From positions 124,001-188,000 of IMG/VR virus record IMGVR_UViG_3300029258_003221: a DNA stretch of 64,000 bases. One strand, 5' to 3'. How positions within the stretch are numbered: position 1 is the first letter of the stretch; each line of letters starts with the position of its first letter. Positions 61,212-64,000 of this stretch are shown piece after piece. This DNA comes from a virus. The position numbers were made by a program, and so were the translations under genes. A model generated the notes under the pieces. The model saw only the letters and a program-made list of their open reading frames with translations. It was not told the origin of the DNA and ran no database searches.

Positions 61212-61483
61212 GCTACTGCCTTTTTGGTCAAAAGTTCAGCCACACCATAAGCGTATTTTGAAGTGTAATCAACGTGGCCTGATGAAGTGGTTTCAATGCG
61301 AAACAAATCTTCGACAGATGGGGGTTTCACCCCATTTTGTTCTGCCCATTTAATCGCAGCTTGATGAATGGCGTTTCTTTCATTTTCAATCCATTCATCG
61401 GACTCACATACTGAACGATACTCCTGTTCCGCAACAAGAGCATCGTACAAAGTCCGTGCTGGTTCAAAATGAGGACGGAACAT
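61208..61483 (-). CDS. Helical protein, unknown (91 aa), C-terminus KKAVA
   Basis: GAAAGAAAAACT precedes ATG 61483; the frame above lacks a ribosome site. ARTLYDALVAEQEYRSVCES then KWAEQNGVKPPSVEDLFRIE. It has no hexamer. Confidence 0.65.
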   Translation of the reverse strand: MFRPHFEPARTLYDALVAEQEYRSVCESDEWIENERNAIHQAAIKWAEQNGVKPPSVEDLFRIETTSSGHVDYTSKYAYGVAELLTKKAVA

Positions 61484-61493
61484 AGTTTTTCTT

Positions 61494-61868
61494 TCAGGCA
61501 ACTTTGTCGTAAACGGCATCCAAAGCAGTTTCGATAGCCTCTTCGACAACCAGTTTGATATGACCTTCAACGGGTGTCCCCTTTTGTTCAAAAGCATTTA
61601 CTAAAGCAAGAGTGAAACTCTCAATGGTGTTGAGAGCCGTGTTGTATTCAGCACGGGCGATAATTTCATCTTCAGATTCACTTGCTGAAGGATTGTATGC
61701 GTCGTGGGTATATTCAGCTTTTGATCCATCACAACTGTAAAAACAATTTGATGTATCACAATGAGGGCAAACTTCACGATCCAAATCACTGACGATGGAA
61801 CCGCCACCTTCGCCATCAGTGTCAATTGTCAGAGTCATGCCATGGCAGGAAAGGTTAATGATCTTCAT
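61494..61868 (-). CDS. Conserved plasmid protein with CxxC pair (124 aa), C-terminus DKVA
   Basis: AAGGAGTACAAC precedes ATG 61868. MKIINLSCHGMTLTI...GGGSIVSDL...CPHCDTSNCFYSCDGSKA and a helical second half match a family spread over plasmids of many bacteria (MkIinL---gmTltl----g----S-l----CP-c----C---CD-sqa). Role unknown; the Cys set could bind metal. Hexamer 61573 encodes G-T-P. Confidence 0.8.
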   Translation of the reverse strand: MKIINLSCHGMTLTIDTDGEGGGSIVSDLDREVCPHCDTSNCFYSCDGSKAEYTHDAYNPSASESEDEIIARAEYNTALNTIESFTLALVNAFEQKGTPVEGHIKLVVEEAIETALDAVYDKVA

Positions 61869-61919
61869 GTTGTACTCCTTGTGAGAATTAAGTCATCAAG
61901 ATCCATTAAATGGGTGTCT

Positions 61920-62360
61920 TCAAGCGTTGTTCACAATGTCGAGCAGCGGATTCTTCAACGGTTCAATTTCACGAACATCCTTCAGGTAATCCAACCACTC
62001 TGGTCGGTCATGGTTTCGGACATTCAGTTTGTTGTCTACCCATTTGGCAGCATCTTCCAATACCTGTTCTTTTGTGTCTACGAGATTCCATCCGGTGTCA
62101 TGAATGAGACAATTGCTTTTGAAACGCCAACCCCAACAGGTTTTGCGTTCTACGACCTGCGGGACAGAATCCCCAATGGATCGCTTGGGCAACTTAAAGT
62201 CAATTTGACAAACTTCGTCGCCAGCAGCGATGACAATAAATGCTGGTTCAATGTGAATCCCAACTTGACTCTTTCGCTCATCGCTCATGTCAGCATCGAC
62301 ATAACCCCAGCGAACCCATTCACCATGTTTGATCTGGATGTGCCAACCGTCTTCATTCAT
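61920..62360 (-). CDS. Unknown protein (146 aa)
   Basis: GAGGAAACGTGGAAAAACC precedes ATG 62360, which overlaps the previous stop (ATGA). W-rich strands (EWVRWGYVDADM, KTCWGWRFKSNC) and helical end. TGA is followed by AGACACCC. Confidence 0.65.
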   Translation of the reverse strand: MNEDGWHIQIKHGEWVRWGYVDADMSDERKSQVGIHIEPAFIVIAAGDEVCQIDFKLPKRSIGDSVPQVVERKTCWGWRFKSNCLIHDTGWNLVDTKEQVLEDAAKWVDNKLNVRNHDRPEWLDYLKDVREIEPLKNPLLDIVNNA

Positions 62361-62583
62361 GGTTTTTCCACGTTTCCTCGTCGAAAGATTGCATCAACTT
62401 TTTCATCATCGACGAAAGTTTTGGTCACTGAAATGCCACGTTGTTTTCGGTATTCCTGAATGTCAAGAACAGCCTGTCGCCAACGTGGATAAAGTGGATC
62501 GGGGCGGCATAGCCTATCTTGAGCATCGTGCCAATAAACGCTGTTGCATTGGCACAGGCTGAAATGAATGTTCTTCGTTTCAT
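62357..62583 (-). pseudogene. Frameshifted small gene (about 75 codons)
   Basis: ATG 62583 overlaps the upstream stop (ATGA) and opens MKRRTF, but the natural continuation lies in another frame: HFSLCQCNSVYWHDAQDRLC ... AVLDIQEYRKQRGISVTKTF ... DAIFRRGNVEKP, which is a phage/plasmid-type protein. The distance from ATG to the TGA at 62357-62359 is 227 bases, not a multiple of 3. A -1 slip after ACA-TTC would restore it. True mutation, sequencing error or programmed slip cannot be told apart here. Confidence 0.55.
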
Positions 62584-62861
62584 GTCACGATTTCCTTAAC
62601 TTGTTCCCAGTTGTATGGGGAGTCGCCAATAAAAATTGTCAATTCATCTTCCTGAATTTGACACAAAAGATTGTCAAGAACGATGTTATTACGACGATCT
62701 TCCATGATCAACCGAAGAACATCAAGATCATCATCTGGAATTGAATCCCAGAGATTTCCATAGGCTGATCCGTAGTCATCGTAAATCCGATAACCAAAGG
62801 AAACATGCCCTGTTCTCACGTCTTCAAATTTAGTTGGCTCAATGCAAAGTCGGTTACTCAT
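62580..62861 (-). CDS. Conserved small phage/plasmid protein (93 aa)
   Basis: CAGGAGCTATCTGA precedes ATG 62861. TKFEDVRTGHVSFGYRIYDD ... NLWDSIPDDDLDVLRLIMED ... WEQVKEIV matches a common small family (k-t-v--g--~G-R-yDDY---Y-N--d-iPddd---L--v). Function unknown. Confidence 0.75.
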   Translation of the reverse strand: MSNRLCIEPTKFEDVRTGHVSFGYRIYDDYGSAYGNLWDSIPDDDLDVLRLIMEDRRNNIVLDNLLCQIQEDELTIFIGDSPYNWEQVKEIVT

Positions 62862-62877
62862 TCAGATAGCTCCTGAT

Positions 62878-63150
62878 TTAGATTTTAGGCGAACGAGTTG
62901 TTACAGGAACACCTTTGAATTTCTTCTCAGTGTTCTTTGGAAGAATACCTGAAGTGATCAACTGATCTTCAATGTCTTCAAGCATGGAATCTATTTGATC
63001 GTCCATGTCGTTGTAGAAGAGAACACCACTCTCAATAACATCATGATTCAGATTGCCATGAATCTCTTCAATTTGATCTTGCGAGAGATTTAAACCATGT
63101 GCATCAGTGACAATCTGAATATCATCGATTGTAGTTTCCCAAGCTGACAT
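62878..63150 (-). CDS. Conserved small phage/plasmid protein (90 aa)
   Basis: ATAGGAGAAATTT precedes ATG 63150. MSAWETTIDDIQIVTDAHGL ... LNHDVIESGVLFYNDMDDQI ... IEDQLITSGIL fits a spread family (WETT--Dv--vl--h---------l---~-~--eaAL-G~dmd-Qt----~EIe-QL---g). Function unknown. Confidence 0.75.
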   Translation of the reverse strand: MSAWETTIDDIQIVTDAHGLNLSQDQIEEIHGNLNHDVIESGVLFYNDMDDQIDSMLEDIEDQLITSGILPKNTEKKFKGVPVTTRSPKI

Positions 63151-63168
63151 AAATTTCTCCTATTCTGA

Positions 63169-63324
63169 TTATCTGATCCCATCAAGCTTTTCTTGAAGAA
63201 TGATTCTTTCTTTTTCGTATTCACCAATAGTCGCTTTATGTGATTGAGTTTTCACAAACAGCAACACAATGATTACAGCCAGCACAAGGATGAACAGGAC
63301 ATTTGATTTCAGCCAATTCCACAT
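63169..63324 (-). CDS. Small membrane protein with coiled tail (51 aa)
   Basis: ATAGGAGAAAACA precedes ATG 63324. MWNWLKSNVLFILVLAVIIV continues the hydrophobic run to LLFV, then a basic and charged helix (YEKERIILQEKLDGIR). Typical single-span phage or plasmid peptide. Confidence 0.6.
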   Translation of the reverse strand: MWNWLKSNVLFILVLAVIIVLLFVKTQSHKATIGEYEKERIILQEKLDGIR

Positions 63325-63333
63325 TGTTTTCTC

Positions 63334-63597
63334 CTATGCAACTGCGAGTTTTCTTACAAACTCTTCACGGGTGTCCCCAACTGTTTCCCAAAAAGACCGA
63401 CCTTCAAATGAATCAAGTCTTTCTTTGACACTGACGTTCTCAACATCAGACATCTTCAACCAACGACCGACAACATTTGCGTGTTCTTCAGATCGTGTCA
63501 CAACACAAACAAAACGATCATTTGTGATATTGACAGCAACAACTGGAACACAGTTATCCAGCAAACATTTAAGTTTCAGCTCTGCAACCTGTGGCAT
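63334..63597 (-). CDS. Unknown protein (87 aa), C-terminus KLAVA
   Basis: GAAGGCAAG precedes ATG 63597. KLKCLLDNCVPVVAVNITND then helices; hexamer 63370 encodes G-D-T-R. The leader holds the element 63611-63681. Confidence 0.65.
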   Translation of the reverse strand: MPQVAELKLKCLLDNCVPVVAVNITNDRFVCVVTRSEEHANVVGRWLKMSDVENVSVKERLDSFEGRSFWETVGDTREEFVRKLAVA

Positions 63598-63610
63598 CTT
63601 GCCTTCTTTC

Positions 63611-63681
63611 AGTTAAAGTTTCCAAAACAAAAGGAATAGACAACCGATGGCTTTGTTCTACCCGCTACGGCAGTTTTAACT
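63611..63681 (-). ncRNA. Leader stem-loop closed by AGTTAAA/TTTAACT
   Basis: AGTTAAA (63611-63617) pairs with TTTAACT (63675-63681) with about 57 bases between. Weaker than other elements of this kind (A-U rich, 7 bp). Confidence 0.35.
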
Positions 63682-63748
63682 ATCTGGACTAGCCCTTTAG
63701 CATCAGGCACTGCTTACTTCATCCAGTTTTGCACGGTTGCTGATTCCA

Positions 63749-63991
63749 TTACGATTCTTCATCAGGTGTCTCATTTGGACCTTCCAGCTTCCCCTGATCA
63801 TCGACATGAGGAAGCAGGAATTGCTCCAACTGATCTTTCAGGGCCTCAAGACCGAGTGCTTCAACCTTGCTGGTAAAGAACCCTTCAACCTCACCTTTTG
63901 CTTCAGTTACAGTTCGATCAATCGCCTCATTGAACTGACTCTGAATGAAAGGAACAGTTGATCGCAGCTTAGAGACAACAGCACCAACCAT
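63749..63991 (-). CDS. Helical acidic protein, unknown (80 aa)
   Basis: ATG 63991 (MVGAVVSKLRSTVPFIQSQF) has no clear ribosome site before the window edge; it could extend further upstream. ALKDQLEQFLLPHVDDQG and an acidic end with N-E-T-P-D-E-E-S, where the hexamer encodes E-T-P. Confidence 0.55.
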   Translation of the reverse strand: MVGAVVSKLRSTVPFIQSQFNEAIDRTVTEAKGEVEGFFTSKVEALGLEALKDQLEQFLLPHVDDQGKLEGPNETPDEES

Positions 63992-64000
63992 TCTGCGAAG

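Larger units (their letters stand above)
4752..63770 (-). repeat. About 153 strand-specific copies of hexamer GACACC
   Basis: Plus-strand GGTGTC starts (hand list, a few may be missed): 4752 4843 5145 5657 5904 6126 6473 6697 7081 7278 7498 7632 8139 8338 8656 9010 9605 9952 10411 10728 10937 11116 11217 11446 11614 11854 11977 12329 12550 12759 13002 13166 13428 13514 13852 14218 14465 14798 15032 15280 15587 15873 16012 16224 16620 17145 17356 17560 17898 18122 18463 18505 18838 19102 19333 19620 19953 20175 20321 20763 21033 21368 21473 21747 22183 22819 23161 23326 23754 24265 24526 24931 25315 25658 26091 26526 26752 26956 27216 27701 28049 28416 28850 29042 29392 29870 30025 30634 30844 31447 31762 32038 32567 32813 33051 33390 33779 34263 34618 34818 35270 35686 35853 36141 36610 37268 38066 38544 39097 39630 40025 40548 41132 41318 41651 42409 42919 43347 44451 44766 45061 45363 45624 46207 46907 47391 48172 48340 48764 49289 49632 49848 50885 51270 51590 52217 52905 53340 53646 53834 54200 55240 56594 57284 57878 58789 60212 60882 61573 61913 62094 63370 63765. 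The base after GACACC is C in about 99, T in 35, G in 12, A in 7. None seen on the other strand or in 1-4740. Confidence 0.9.

Noticed and set aside
61761-62459. Plus-strand frame of 232 codons
   Set aside because: Antisense to three minus-strand genes with ribosome sites and family matches.
4752-63770. Integron-like cassette array (many small unknown genes in one direction)
   Set aside because: No integrase and no attC-type imperfect palindromes with GTTRRRY cores; the repeated unit is a bare hexamer also found inside genes in all frames. A different kind of modular exchange is not excluded.
4752-63770. CRISPR array or tandem satellite
   Set aside because: Copies are 6-7 bases, irregularly spaced and embedded in genes; there are no 20-40 base repeats with uniform spacers and no cas genes.
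4752-63770. DNA uptake sequence or Chi site as sure identity of the hexamer
   Set aside because: Uptake sequences occur in both orientations and genome-wide; Chi would also be expected in the flanking 1-4.7 kb, where the motif is absent. Kept only as weaker alternatives.

Overview
The window looks like planctomycete DNA (or a plasmid or large phage of a planctomycete). The host call rests on the Tat-type leader near position 185, the moderate GC content and the kinds of small plasmid/phage families present; it is an inference and no marker gene confirms it. There is no capsid, polymerase, integrase, transposase, rRNA or CRISPR array in the window.

Layout. Positions 1-4300 carry plus-strand genes: a partial gene, a Tat-exported protein and two large paralogous proteins built from HRxxGPA repeats. 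A small membrane protein (4299-4592, minus) and a plus-strand hairpin terminator (about 4772-4797) close this block. From 4.8 kb to the right edge there is one unbroken array of about 150 small genes, all on the minus strand, read right to left, most 40-200 codons long and most without a recognisable family. Recognisable ones are two ParB-type proteins (8697, 21817), a DUF932 protein (14500), an S4-like protein (17088), two GNAT-like proteins (55791, 56375), a papain-like candidate (49482), small zinc-ribbon proteins, and a set of small proteins typical of plasmids and phages (50892, 51222, 61494, 62580, 62878).

The most striking signal is a strand-specific hexamer. Reading the coding strand, GACACC (plus strand GGTGTC, two thirds of copies GGGTGTC) occurs about 153 times between 4752 and 63770, once per 390 bp on average, against about 14 expected by chance. 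I found no copy in the opposite orientation there and none in 1-4740. It sits on stop codons, between Shine-Dalgarno and start codon, inside intergenic hairpins and, in all three frames, inside genes. It is densest at 5-22 kb (one per about 265 bp) and thins to one per about 580 bp at 42-64 kb.

Two architectures share the array. At 5-22 kb most genes have their own leader: stop codon, GACACCC, an A/C-rich block close to ASTAACAnnnCATCAACAACA, then GGGGAGAG and the start codon, often with a perfect hairpin. From about 23 kb on, genes overlap by 1-4 bases (ATGA, TGATG, TAATG) or more, use AAGGA-type ribosome sites, and the hexamer is often fused to that site (AAGGACACC-n-ATG). Between genes lie many structured RNA candidates, including two with a real tRNA-type acceptor plus T-arm but no anticodon arm: a 140-nt tmRNA-like molecule (10421-10560) and a 115-nt tRNA-like molecule with a pseudoknot (22975-23089).

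How it may work together: the array behaves as a long, co-directional accessory gene bank (host takeover, maintenance or regulatory proteins) punctuated by one short signal. Whether that signal acts in DNA (primase start, recombination, methylation or orientation site) or in mRNA (termination, reinitiation or processing) cannot be separated here because all genes and all motifs point the same way.
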